Source: Plectrocnemia conspersa (Eukaryota; Arthropoda; Insecta; Trichoptera; Polycentropodidae). From it: a stretch of DNA of 64,000 bases. Under the pieces are notes generated by a model. It was not told the DNA's origin and ran no database searches. It was given only the letters and a program-made list of their open reading frames with translations. The stretch covers positions 62,001-126,000 of the forward strand of contig VTFK01000435.1 of NCBI GenBank assembly GCA_009617715.1. The letters are read 5' to 3'. How positions within the stretch are numbered: the first letter of the stretch is position 1; every line of letters starts with the position of its first letter. The position numbers and the translations under genes are program-made. Of this stretch, positions 25,370 to 35,399 are shown piece by piece.

Positions 25370-26113
25370 GACTTTAAAAGTGAGGCAAGTACATCTTGTT
25401 AAAAAAAAAGTTAGAGCTAATTTTCATTAGAAATTATTTTAAATTTCTGTTTTTATTCAATTGACAAATATATTTATAAATAACAGTGTAAATTTCTTAT
25501 TATTATTATTAATTATTATTTGTTGATTTTGAAAGTGAGGCAAGTCCAATCATAATAATTTTTGCCTCATATACCACCCATACATCAATGGTACTTTAAA
25601 AATTGGCACTATCTTAATTGAAAAAATAATAGAGATATTTCTTTAAGCATTTTGTTGTATTGTATTTATGTTGTTGTGTGTTATGTATATAATTATTATA
25701 TTTTTCCTTTTTGTTGTTATTTCTTTTTAATAAAATAATATTTAGCTTTTAGTTTAATACACCTATCTACTTTAAAAAAGTATGGAGCGTTGAAATAAAA
25801 TAGAAAAGTAAAAAAATAAATTATTCTATTTTTTCTTCTTACAGTTAAGCTCTTGTAAACTGGAAATCAACATATTCCTTAAATCATTTGTTTTGAAAGT
25901 AAGATAAGTCTATTGGGCCCTATTAAAAGCATGTTTTTTGATTAAATAACGCGAATATAATTATTGCATATAATTTTTTTATAAAAAATATCGTAAACAT
26001 TATAAAATAAGTTTACTATAATTTACTAATATTTTTAAATCAGTTCAAACGCAAACCATTTTTTATCTAACAATAACATAATATGGACTTACCACACTTT
26101 CAAAATCAACGGC
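25370..26113. repeat. Four copies of a GAAAGTGAGGCAAGTCC-type motif, two forming inverted ends
   Basis: Copies lie at 25371-25390 (+), 25521-25547 (+), 25890-25910 (+) and 26083-26110 (-). The second and fourth share GTTGATTTTGAAAGTG, then GG, then AAGTCCA in opposite orientation. They would bound an element of about 590 bp. The interior is AT-rich and non-coding. A MITE with subterminal repeats is the simplest reading. Confidence 0.55.
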
Positions 26114-26159
26114 TCATTAACGAATATTGATAAAATTACAAGTCACTATTTAGTGACTG

Positions 26160-26235
26160 ATTTTAGTCTAGTTTCTCACTACTTAATTGTTAGTGCTGAT
26201 TGTTTTTACATTGTAACGTATGGGGCTGTCCTGTT
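26160..26235. repeat. Dispersed repeat E, partial copy
   Basis: CTCACTACTTAATTGTTAG, a TGATTGTTTTTAC block and TTGTAACGTATGGGGCT resemble the 3' part of the copies at 4.5 and 40.6 kb. Confidence 0.35.
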
Positions 26236-26239
26236 ACAC

Positions 26240-26810
26240 CATACGATTTAGAAGAAATATGAATATACGCAGTGTTTTCAATTGAGTAAAACTCGATTTT
26301 AATTTTTTGCATTATATATTTTATATACCGAATACGTATTGTAAATGTATAATGTATAATAAATTCAATCACTTTTAGAATTCTAAGAATCGATAAAAAT
26401 ATTATTAATACATATATCTGATATTTTTCTTAGTTCACAAAAATATGTATTGTATCTCATTTTATTTGTAAAATAAACCTTCAATTAAGTGGCATATTGT
26501 AAAAAAATGTTGGCGTATGAAAATTTATTGTATAGGACTAAAGGTAAACCAGATGTAAAATATAACAAAAATATTTAATAATACCATAAAGTGGTTAGGC
26601 AATTTCTTGTTTGATAACTTACATATATACATACATTTTACGGTTAATTGTATCAACTTTTCGTTATCGTGCACATACACACTTGCTATACAATGTATTG
26701 TATTATATACGCCGTACCTTCATTACCTTCGTCACTGTCGCCTTCTCCTCTTTGACATTACAAATGCCTGCGTAATATATGTTTACAATTTCCATTATGT
26801 AAATTATAAC
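26240..26810. other. AT-rich DNA, no gene seen
   Basis: Non-coding. Overlapping short frames near 26.6-26.9 kb on both strands have no recognisable product. Confidence 0.4.
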
Positions 26811-26814
26811 AGTC

Positions 26815-27150
26815 CTACGCGTTTTTGATACGTTTACGTGAAAGCGTTTTTCACGCGCAGGCGAGCTTCCTCGGAAGCCCGATCGTGAAAGAAACAATGG
26901 CCGATCGTGAAAGACGTCGATATATCAACGTGTAACAATTTTGACGAGAGCTACGGAAACACGCCCCAAAATATTGTTCGGACAAATAATAGCAAACAAT
27001 TAATTACTTTTTCGTGCGCACGGGTGGAATGGATTTTATACGCGCGTTTTAATTTATTATACCGCGTGTAGCTCGGGTCGTTCATAATTAATCTTATTCG
27101 AATTGTTTATTGGCGTGTGAACGTGTTTTTATAGTGATTGAATTGCATAG
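26815..27150. other. GC-richer island, candidate regulatory DNA
   Basis: Contains a direct repeat CGATCGTGAAAGA (about 26879 and 26901), ACGTTTACGTGAAAGCG, and a TATACGCGCG patch. No reading frame of note. Confidence 0.32.
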
Positions 27151-27154
27151 TTAA

Positions 27155-27735
27155 ATTGTGGGTACGATAAAATAAAATCGTTGCTTATGCAGATGACATT
27201 TGCATTTAAATATCATGTGAAAATAAATATCAAGCTTTAGGTTTATCTAAAAAAATGCTCATATGAAATAATAAGTTTGTAGAATAATTACATGTTGTTT
27301 ATTCAGGTGCTTAAAATATTGTTAAAAACACTAGATTTTGTTGTATAAGGAGCATATTTTGATTATTAAAACTTTAGTTAAAAAATACCACTTCATATGA
27401 AACAATCTAATGAAAAAGCTCAAATTTAACGTAAACATTCTATATTCTATCATATTGTTTTATAATTAACCAAAAATATTATACAAATATATATATTTTT
27501 TTTGCCAAGGCCATTTTTATAAAACTAACATATATGTTTAATAAATATAACTTTGTAATAAATGACTTTAAGTACTTGGCTTTGTTACAAATTAATCAGT
27601 GTTGCAACAGTATTTACAATTGATGTTTGTTCTTTTACAACCTTGTTTATTGTATAATGAAATTAAATTGTTTTGTATGTACAAGTACATTCAAGAATCT
27701 ATCTGATCTATGATAAACAAGAATGATATTTAATT
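27155..27735. other. AT-rich DNA, no gene seen
   Basis: Nothing recognised. Confidence 0.45.
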
Positions 27736-27739
27736 CAGA

Positions 27740-28200
27740 GTTGCTTTATCTGTCTGCGTCCATCTCCTTGCATTACTCCTTGAAGCTTACGTGCTTCCAA
27801 AATCGCAATAAATCTATCACGTGGTTATTTTTGCATATGAGCAAGTGTGAAAAACACGAGCCCCGGGACTTCCACCGTTTCAGAAGGTCGGTAATGTGCG
27901 GGGGCTTTATGTAAGCGTCGCGTGCGGACACTTACGGCAACTGCTGATGCGATGTGAAAGGACGTGAGAACGATCCGGAGGCATGATAATGAAGGTGGGT
28001 GTGTACATCACGCATTTACAACACGACGCATTCAAACGCTCGTTTATTACCGAGGGTGAGCACTCCGTATACATGGTGAGTGATCTTTTGTGGAGATTTC
28101 GTGAGATGATGGCGCTAGGTGGCCCTCGAGTGGCCAGTCGAAGCACAATGACTGGGATGAAGCACCGCTTTCAAGTGTGATTATACAGTAATTAGTGCGT
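27740..28200. other. GC-richer island with overlapping unrecognised frames
   Basis: A 460-bp non-AT-rich block just upstream of LINE copy B. Frames of 63 and 65 codons on + (27723-27914, 27983-28180) and 79 codons on - (27907-28146) overlap. None shows a domain. A good splice-donor-like ATG/GTGAGTGA sits at about 28075, but no matching acceptor or coding signal supports an exon. A conserved non-coding element or an unrecognised exon are both possible. Confidence 0.3.
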
Positions 28201-28375
28201 TTTAGGGGAGGTTAGAGAGTCATTATCTACCTTTTGAGAATATTCTAAATTGAGTTGTAAGGTATTTGATTCACAAACATTATTCTATTATGAAAATTCC
28301 TACTAGTTGAAAACACTAAGTTAAATTTGGCGACATCGATGATCTTTGACGTCAAATATTTTTTTATTTTCTTTT

Positions 28376-29985
28376 TTCGTTCTTCTGGACCTGATTTAAT
28401 TCCTGATTATATTTTAAAGGGTTGCGAAGTCAGTCTCGCTGCTTCTCTAAAATGTATTTATATTCTGATTCTCAAGACATCATCATTTCCTGATCTATGG
28501 AAATGCACGAAAGTCAAAATAAATAAAAAGGGGTGACAAATTATATATAAAGAAATATTGACCAGTCGCAGTGTTGTCAGCTCATACTAAATTATTTCAA
28601 ATCATTATTCATAAATATTTCTATAATCACTTTCGGCAAGTTTTGTAAGACCAACAGCACGAGTCCTGCCCGTTCCACTGTTACTAACCTTCTGTCGTTC
28701 ACCAAAACGGTGACAACTTCTCTCGATGCGGGAATTCAAGTAGACGACATATATACAGATTTTGAGAAAGCCTTTGACAAAGTTTGTCATAAGTTATTAA
28801 TAAAAAAATTGTCGAACATCGGTTGCTCAAATAATTTAACTCGGTTATTCTCGAGTTATTTAAGCAATCGTAGACAGTTTGTAACCTATGGTGGCCGATT
28901 GTCGAAAGAATATTTTACCCCTTCGGGGGTTCTTCAAGGATCCAATCTGGGCCCTCTGCTGTTTTGTGTTATTTATTAATGACATAAATACAGCATTTAC
29001 AAATTCAAGTTTTCTTCTGTACGCAGATGATTTAAAATTATATAAATGCATTCGATCTGTTGTGTACTCATTCTCTTTACAAAGTGATTTAGACTCTCTG
29101 TAGAGATGGGCTTCCGTTAACCATCTGCCCTTTAGTGTCGGAAAGTGACATACTGTATCATTTTATCGATCCCGTTCGCCATCAGCTTATTTCTACCATC
29201 TCGGTGGTAACTTTTTGACTAGAAAAACTTTCACTAAAGATCTCGGAATCACTTTCGAGAGCAAATGGAGGTTCTCTCTACACATACATGACGTCTGTGA
29301 CAAATCTTCCAAGATGCTCGGCTTTGTTATGAGGAATGCCTTTCACTTTGACGATCCGTCAGTTATTCGCATCCTCTATGACACCTTAGTTTGTAGCATT
29401 CTTGAATCGGGAATATAATTTGGAATCCCCGAATAGCCAAATATTCCCTTTAAGTAAAAAAAATTCAAAAAAAGTATTTAAGATACCTTTACAAAAGGAC
29501 ATTTGGTTATTACCTGTACATATATCCCAGCGCCTTTCTTTTAGGAGCATTGGGATATGATTCGCTGAGTTCTCGCAGAAAGCTGTATGTCGCTAAGCAT
29601 TTTTTCAAATTACTAAAAGGTGCTGTCGACAATCCAGCTATTCTCAAGAAATTCTAGTTTTGGGTTCCAGAACATTTTCGAGAATCACGATCGCGACCTC
29701 TTTTGATGACCGTTAGAGCTAAAACATCCGCACTTGCCGACTCACCTATAGCTGTGGCCATCCGGCTCCTTAATACGCTGGCATTGCATATTGACTTGTT
29801 TAATGTTAGCTACGAGGAGCTGATCCAGTTTGTATCATTTAATTTTGACATTTTATATTTTTTTGTTATGTTTAAGTTTTTTTATGTTTTTTTATGTTTA
29901 AGTTTAAGTTTTGGTTTTCGACCATCGTGGCGCATTGGGGTAACCTGTTAGGCCACGATGGTCCTAATTTAATCTAAAAAATAAA
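28376..29985 (+). pseudogene. LINE copy B: reverse transcriptase to 3' end
   Basis: Longest copy of the older non-LTR family. In order: GPDLIPDYILKGCE (start of RT), DAGIQVDDIYTDFEKAFD (first catalytic Asp), LFSSYLSNRRQFV, GVLQGSNLGPLLF, a frameshift, then FLLYADDLKLYK with the YADD active site at 29020-29031. Next come GITFESKWRFSLHI and LVCSILESGI, then a C-terminal region (TFSR..., SALADSPIAVAIRLLNTLAL). A 3' UTR stem-loop (29920-29963) and an A-rich tail follow. Stops and frameshifts kill it. The 5' part (endonuclease, ORF1) is missing. The clade is uncertain; QGSN and YADDLKLYK fit insect Jockey/CR1-group LINEs. Confidence 0.9.
29920..29963 (+). ncRNA. 3' terminal stem-loop of the older LINE family
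   Basis: Perfect 12-bp stem GACCATCGTGGC / GCCACGATGGTC with a 20-base loop, about 25 bases before the A-rich end. The same structure sits at 17886-17929 in the second 3' copy with one mismatch. In several LINEs a 3' hairpin is the element's own reverse transcriptase recognition site. That role is inferred here. Confidence 0.6.
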
Positions 29986-29989
29986 ATAA

Positions 29990-31375
29990 ATATCTATAAA
30001 CTAAATAATTAAAATGCATCCTGTATCTGTTCTAGATGTTGGGTTCATTGTCTAAAAAATAAAAACATAAAATAGTATTTATTTAATTGTTCACTAATAG
30101 TTCTCAATACATTTTTAAAAACACTTAAATATTTTTTAGTGTAAAACTTTTTCGGCAAATGACGTATATGAGTTTTTTGAGGCAAAGTGTTATTTACTTT
30201 GTTAAAGCCACAGACAGTGAGAGAACAAAAAAGCCGCGAGAAAGCACTCGTCGTGCATGCGATTTAAAATCGCAATAAAGCAAAGTACTAGCATTTGTGA
30301 AGTTACTGTCAAAAAATTTAAAGGATTAGCATCCCCAAATGGACCATTAACAACGACCGTTCAGTATCTTTAAACAGATAAATGGCAAGGTAGCAAAATT
30401 TCCAAAAGTTGGTGGAATGCGGAATTAAAAAGGCATTGTTGCAAAACCTCTACTTGTTTAAATTTTACCAGATCTAATACCACTCTCAAATAATCGCAAT
30501 CAATACCCCAATAATAATCTATTGTTTCTTAATAAGCAAATATTACATGCTTATCTTTCACTATTTTTAATCGTGAATGCAAAATACAAACTTCGTATCT
30601 TATTATAATAGAAAATTTATATTTACCTCTTGCCTTGATAATGATGGATTTATAAGCTCGTTAGTGTTTAATGTTTAAGCTCGGTATCTATTGTTGGTTC
30701 AAGTCTTGATCAATTGTGAATTGAACCTATTTTTGTTGATTTTCAAAAAATGGTTTAGACTGAGATAGCAGTAGTATGTGCAGATATTTATTACACATGT
30801 AATCTAAAAAATATATATTTTTAACATTAGATATAAAATATAAAAGCCGATATAATTATAATATGTTTATAGCTTTACATATACTGAGAATTGTAGTGAT
30901 ATGTTAAAATCAAGTTTATTTGATTAGAATATAATACTACAAAAATCACAAAAAAATATTGATACATGAATTTTAGTAAAAAAAATCACCCCTGAGATAT
31001 TTAAAATAGCTTATTTAATTTAAGTAATGCATTAAATTTATTACGCCTCACAAATAGTAATATATATTAAAATAGATAATATTGAGAAATTCACAAAAGC
31101 TTATAAAATACGATATTTTTATAATATGCTTATAATTTTACATATACTGAGAAATGTGTTTTTATGTTCAAATCAAATATATTTAATTTTTATATAACCC
31201 GACAACCATTTTTCAATTTTAAAATAATATTAAATCTACAATATCTACAACTCTCATAAGCATTAAAATTTACTACTTTTTGTGGTAGCAAGTATCAAAT
31301 TGGATCTGGGCGAAGCCGAATGACACAGTTAGTGTAGAAAATGTATCTTTTTACTCGTATGTATGAATTTTTTGT
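29990..31375. other. AT-rich DNA, no gene seen
   Basis: Non-coding. Two sub-blocks near 30860 and 31130 share TATAATATG, TATAGCTTTACATATACTGAG-like words and may be an old local duplication about 270 bp apart. Otherwise nothing recognised. Confidence 0.4.
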
Positions 31376-31379
31376 ACAG

Positions 31380-31965
31380 CTTGGAGCCCATCCTCTCCTA
31401 AGGTTCCTGAAAGCTGTCCCAGAGCTGATGTTTTTTTATTGAGCCCTAATTTCCCAACAGCCACGGAAGCACCCTTCGGTCGGCGACCCTCTTGCATAAT
31501 TACAGCCGCGGGCATTTGCATAAACCACGCTTAAGGCTACACCACTGTAATCTTTACACGTTTCCTAATTTACTAATGGGTCTCCCTCGGGCCGCTTGCT
31601 TCAATGTGTATATTATGAGTGAAAAAAAAAGATCCGCCTTTACCACCTGCGGGAATAGCATGAGCATGTAATACTTTTAGGGTCTATGTCGGTCAGCAAA
31701 TTTGACGAGTTCATAATCGTGCAATTTTACGGGTCCACGGTTTGCTTTGCTCTATTGCGGTGTTTCCAAGCGTTATTTCGGGTTTCGTGGAAATTCGTGG
31801 AATGTAAAAATGTACCCCTATTTGCGACGTAATTGAACTACCTGTTCCTCGAAATGTTGTTTGCAATATACGGTTTTGACGTTGAGATTTGGATTTCATT
31901 TTGATTGTGTCTATTGATAATAAAACGTAGGTACTCTTCTTATCAGATTTTTCTCTACCTTTAAA
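31380..31965. other. GC-richer island with a POU-octamer match
   Basis: About 580 bp of mixed composition. ATTTGCAT, the POU-domain octamer, occurs at 31514-31521 next to GCCGCGGGC. An 86-codon - strand frame (31711-31971) shows no domain. A regulatory element is plausible; transcription is not shown. Confidence 0.33.
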
Positions 31966-31969
31966 ACAC

Positions 31970-32825
31970 ATTTTTTTTTAGAATATAACAAGGATAAGTT
32001 CTTGGAATAATTTTCTTAATTAAATGTATATATCACATATAAAATTTTAAACAATTTATTATTTTAATTGCCAATAATTTAGGACATGTAAATGTTTAGC
32101 TTTGAGTCTTACAACAAATAAATTTAACATTTAAGCATAAATTATCTATTTATATATTAGCATACAATTACATTTATTGATAATAACATATTATATCATT
32201 GTTAAGTAAAAAAAAAAAAAAAAGCGAAGCGATATTATACGTGAATTAATATTGTTTAATGACGAAGTAATTATATAACTACCAGGTCTTTAAATATATA
32301 TAAAAAAAGCGACTTTTTACTATGTTATATGTTATACTGCTTCATTGCAGTATAGAATATTATAAATAAAAAATGAGTAATAAACATAATCAACTTTTCT
32401 GTAGATAACGTCGTTATCGTCTTTGTTTCCTCTCGTAGGAAATTATATTATTGGGAAACAAACCGATACTTTAATCTCGCCATAATCTATGAAACTCGAG
32501 TGTGAATCATATGTTGTAGTCATGGCTCAACAATTTTTTAAATTGATAAAAATATATTGATGAAATAATTGGTATGGTAAACTTTTATTGTACAATATTA
32601 AATAATTCTTATACCAGTATCAAAGTAAGATCTACATTTAGTAACATAGATTTTCATTCGTAAATACAATAAATGATAAACAAGTTGATTGATTCATAAT
32701 CTTGATAATCTGAAATGCTTGATTTGAGATTAAATAACTTATCTTCCAGTATTGCAAATAAGTAAACTTGATTAATCTTATCTTTTTTTAAGTAATAAAA
32801 TAACATCGTATAATACTCTTATATG
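31970..32825. other. AT-rich DNA, no gene seen
   Basis: Includes a poly-A run at about 32209-32224. Nothing recognised. Confidence 0.45.
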
Positions 32826-32831
32826 TATATA

Positions 32832-33260
32832 TTAGGTAATCTCGAAAAAATTGGGAAAACAAGGTCCACATTTTTAAAGAATTTCTGTATCTTGAAGCTG
32901 GTCGCATTTTTCTGATCATTTGCTAGCCAATGTACCATAAAAATCGTCGTAAAAAACAGTTGTTATCTAAAAGTCAAGTAGCAAAACACACCTCACTGTA
33001 AAAAAAGTTTTTTATATGTAAGATGGGATCGTGCATTTTGAAACATTTAAATCTGGACTAACGATAACAGCGAGCATCTATTTTTTTCAGCCAAAACGTT
33101 GTGTATAAAAAAGTAAAAAAAGCCTGCATTTATTATTATGAGTCGACATGTTCCACAACACGACAATGCGCGTCTACGTATGCTTAAATGAAATTTCGAT
33201 AACATTAAAGAACTTGATCTTAAGATTTTATCTCATCCCCCTCTATATATTTCTTAGACA
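32832..33260 (+). pseudogene. mariner-family transposase relic
   Basis: Scrambled across frames but clearly collinear with the second half of a mariner transposase. Visible pieces are NRRKKQLLSKSS, DGIVHFE (near 33028) and QHDNAR (33156-33173), the block around the second catalytic aspartate. It ends with ELDLKILSHPP, matching the family's LPHPPYSPD block. The third catalytic residue lies past the break. The GGTAATCTCGAAAAAATTGG at 32836 may be the old terminal repeat. The N-terminal DNA-binding half is missing and several stops are present. Confidence 0.8.
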
Positions 33261-33264
33261 AAAC

Positions 33265-33690
33265 AAAGTTAACTGATGTGGATTTTGATAAAAATATAAA
33301 AAAAATGTAAATAATACCATTTCAATAAAAATAATAATTAGAAAGTAATTTATGTGCACCTTATATATTGCATGTCCTCATAAATTAAATATTAATATTT
33401 ATATATACATATGTATGTTTATATAAACAATATATAACATGTACATACATACAAAAAAAAATCATTTGTAGTATTTTTATTTAATTTTTTCTTGATGTAG
33501 TGAAAAGGATTAACGAAAAATTAGCATTTTAAATATATTTGCTTATTAAAATTATTTATGTATATTATAAAAACACAGGTTTTAAATATAATTTTTATTT
33601 TGTTACAGGTATGTGAAACTAATACATGAATGTCTACTTGAAATAATTTACCAGTAAGTAAATGCTAAAATGTACACGAGTTAGAAAATT
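33265..33690. other. AT-rich DNA, no gene seen
   Basis: Non-coding. Nothing recognised. Confidence 0.45.
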
Positions 33691-33880
33691 ATATGTACAT
33701 ATCCGGCGCGTGCGGTGAGATTTTTTCCCTTTCGCTCGCTCGCGTGTTAAATGATGAGAGCGAATGAGAGACATGGGCATGCGGTCCGCATGCCCTTATC
33801 TCAACTCACTCTCGTCACTTAACACGCGAGCGAGCGAAAGGTAAAGTATCTCACGGCACGCGCCTGGTACATATACCTAT
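33691..33880. mobile_element. GC-rich foldback (palindromic MITE)
   Basis: The two halves are near-complete inverted copies centred on T at 33785. The innermost 21 bases, GGGCATGCGG-T-CCGCATGCCC, are a perfect palindrome. Outer arms share TTTCGCTCGCTCGCGTGTTAA (about 33730-33750 and its complement 33819-33840), GCGCGTGC and GTACATAT. The single-stranded form would fold into one hairpin of about 90 bp. Such elements are usually palindromic MITEs. No coding capacity and no clear target duplication. Confidence 0.75.
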
Positions 33881-34129
33881 ATGTAGAAGTCCATAAATAA
33901 TAATTTATAAATTGATCTTTAAAAAATACTCAATACACATTGTCGCCATTTGGTTTATTGAAAGTTGTTGAAATATAAATAAGTATTTTCAAAATTATTA
34001 CTTTTGATATTTATTATTTTTCGAAACCTAGATGGTAAAGTATGTACATATTTTTGTATGCTACTTGTTCAGAATGAGACAATCGCGTATAATAAAAAAT
34101 CACTCTTTAATCATTGAAAAGCTCTCGCT

Positions 34130-34560
34130 ATGACATGATAAAATTGAGTCTGAAGTCCTTAGAGTCCTTAGTAAGCTGGTAGGTGTTAGCCTTAGCATAA
34201 TCACCGGACATAAGGCTAAAAATAGAGTCTGTAAATCAGTGACATATATTTTAATAAATATAAACTATAAGTACAGCCAAAACTATTGTATGTCACTACC
34301 CACGACCTAGCTCAATTTTTTATTTTAATTATTCATCACGATATCCATCCGTAAGATTAGTGATATCTAAGAAAATTTATTCTGTGATGATCGAGCAAAA
34401 TTATCATTACATTTTAATTACTAATTCCATTTTTCTAGGAACAATAAAAATAAAAAAAACTCACTAAAATTTATATGGGATATAAACCAAGGTACACCTT
34501 GTACTAGTCACTGAATTTACTACTGGTCTATCGTTTTAGTAATTATAATTAGGTTATTAT
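34130..34560. repeat. Dispersed repeats E and F
   Basis: 34216-34275 carries GTCTGTAAATCAGTGACAT, matching 16.44 kb (same strand) and the reverse complement of 40.55 kb. 34335-34400 and 34518-34560 match 54.86-54.91 and 54.96-55.00 kb in the words ATATCCA, CGTAAGRTTAG and ACTGGTCTATCG. Old interspersed repeats of unknown class. Confidence 0.42.
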
Positions 34561-34917
34561 TTTTTAAAAATGTAAATTGTTTTGATAAATTCTGATTTTA
34601 TACGAATATTTCTACCTGCTGTTGTTAAACAAAGTTTGCTTGCAAAGTTTTTTATTTTGTATTTTATTATCATTTAAAACATATTCTTAAAGAAATCCTT
34701 GCATTTTTGTTTATTCAAAGTGTATTTTCAAACTAATATTTAAATCAATATTAAAAATTCTGTCTTCACTACTGCAAATAGTTGTTTTTGGTTTAAAACT
34801 ATGTTTAATAGTTCTTTGATAATATTCAATCAGAAAATCGCCTGTTGACATTTTGTTGATATCACAATACCAATTACATACACAATCGTGTAACGCAATA
34901 TTATGATATTAGCAACG

Positions 34918-34975
34918 AGTATAAAAGTTTGTTATCTTGATCTATCAGTCACTTCGAATCAGCCGTTCGATCGAC
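34918..34975 (+). promoter_or_regulatory. Core promoter: TATA box, initiator and pause-button match
   Basis: TATAAAAG at 34920-34927 is followed by TCAGTC at 34945-34950, an exact match to the arthropod initiator TCAKTY. If transcription starts at the A (34947), the TATA box begins at -27, a little closer than the usual -30/-31. TCGATCG at 34967-34973 (+21 to +27) fits the fly pause-button consensus KCGRWCG. All three elements, in order and at sensible spacing, are unlikely by chance in this AT-rich DNA. They support a strongly timed, paused Pol II promoter. Confidence 0.66.
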
Positions 34976-35009
34976 TAGCCGTTGCCACAACTTCTTGTTT
35001 AATTTCAAC

Positions 35010-35129
35010 ATGGTGTTTTTTTATATATTTTTCGTGATGTTCGCTATCGAAGTGAGTTTCTTGATATATTCTGTGTGGTACACGATAAGGCAAAGATACG
35101 AAGAACAGTATTCCATGACGAAACTTTGA
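35010..35129 (+). CDS. 39-residue single-span membrane micropeptide (unrecognised)
   Basis: Unspliced reading frame with ATG at 35010 in the context CAACATGG, close to the insect start consensus. It is the first ATG after the predicted start site; the 63-base leader has none. Residues 3-26 form one hydrophobic, aromatic-rich span (begins MVFFYIFFVMF) with a single buried Glu14. A polar, charged tail follows (RQRYEEQYSMTKL). The tail ends in T-K-L, which fits a class I PDZ-binding C-terminus. No signal-peptide cleavage site is obvious, so a small integral membrane protein is likelier than a secreted peptide. I do not recognise a family. The promoter 60-90 bases upstream and poly(A) signal 210 bases downstream are the main reason to believe this frame. 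Function is unknown; small membrane peptides often act as regulators of larger membrane proteins, but nothing here shows that. Confidence 0.58.
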   Translation: MVFFYIFFVMFAIEVSFLIYSVWYTIRQRYEEQYSMTKL

Positions 35130-35339
35130 CTTTCGAATTTAAATGTGCGATTTTTCACGTGAGTTTGCTATATGTTGCTCAATCGTTGTTAGTAAATTTA
35201 TGTCATTTGACTTTTTTTAGATGTTCAAGGTGAACATTTTGTGGATTTAACCAAATACACACTGCGATTTATGTGACGTTATAAAAACATGCAATTGTTG
35301 TTAATCATGTGAGGCAGGAAATTATCAGCGAAAATGATC

Positions 35340-35345
35340 AATAAA
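35340..35345 (+). terminator. Poly(A) signal of the micropeptide transcript
   Basis: AATAAA, 211 bases past the stop codon, with T/G-rich sequence (GATGTTTTGACAC) near 35397. A second signal-like AATAAA lies near 35381. The mature transcript would be about 420 nt, intronless. Confidence 0.5.
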
Positions 35346-35399
35346 AAATATAAATTATTATGCGATTGTATTTTATAGTTAATAAAAAAACTATTGATG

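Noticed and set aside
28070..28085. Splice donor-like ATG/GTGAGTGA
   Set aside because: No acceptor, coding signal or protein match supports an exon.
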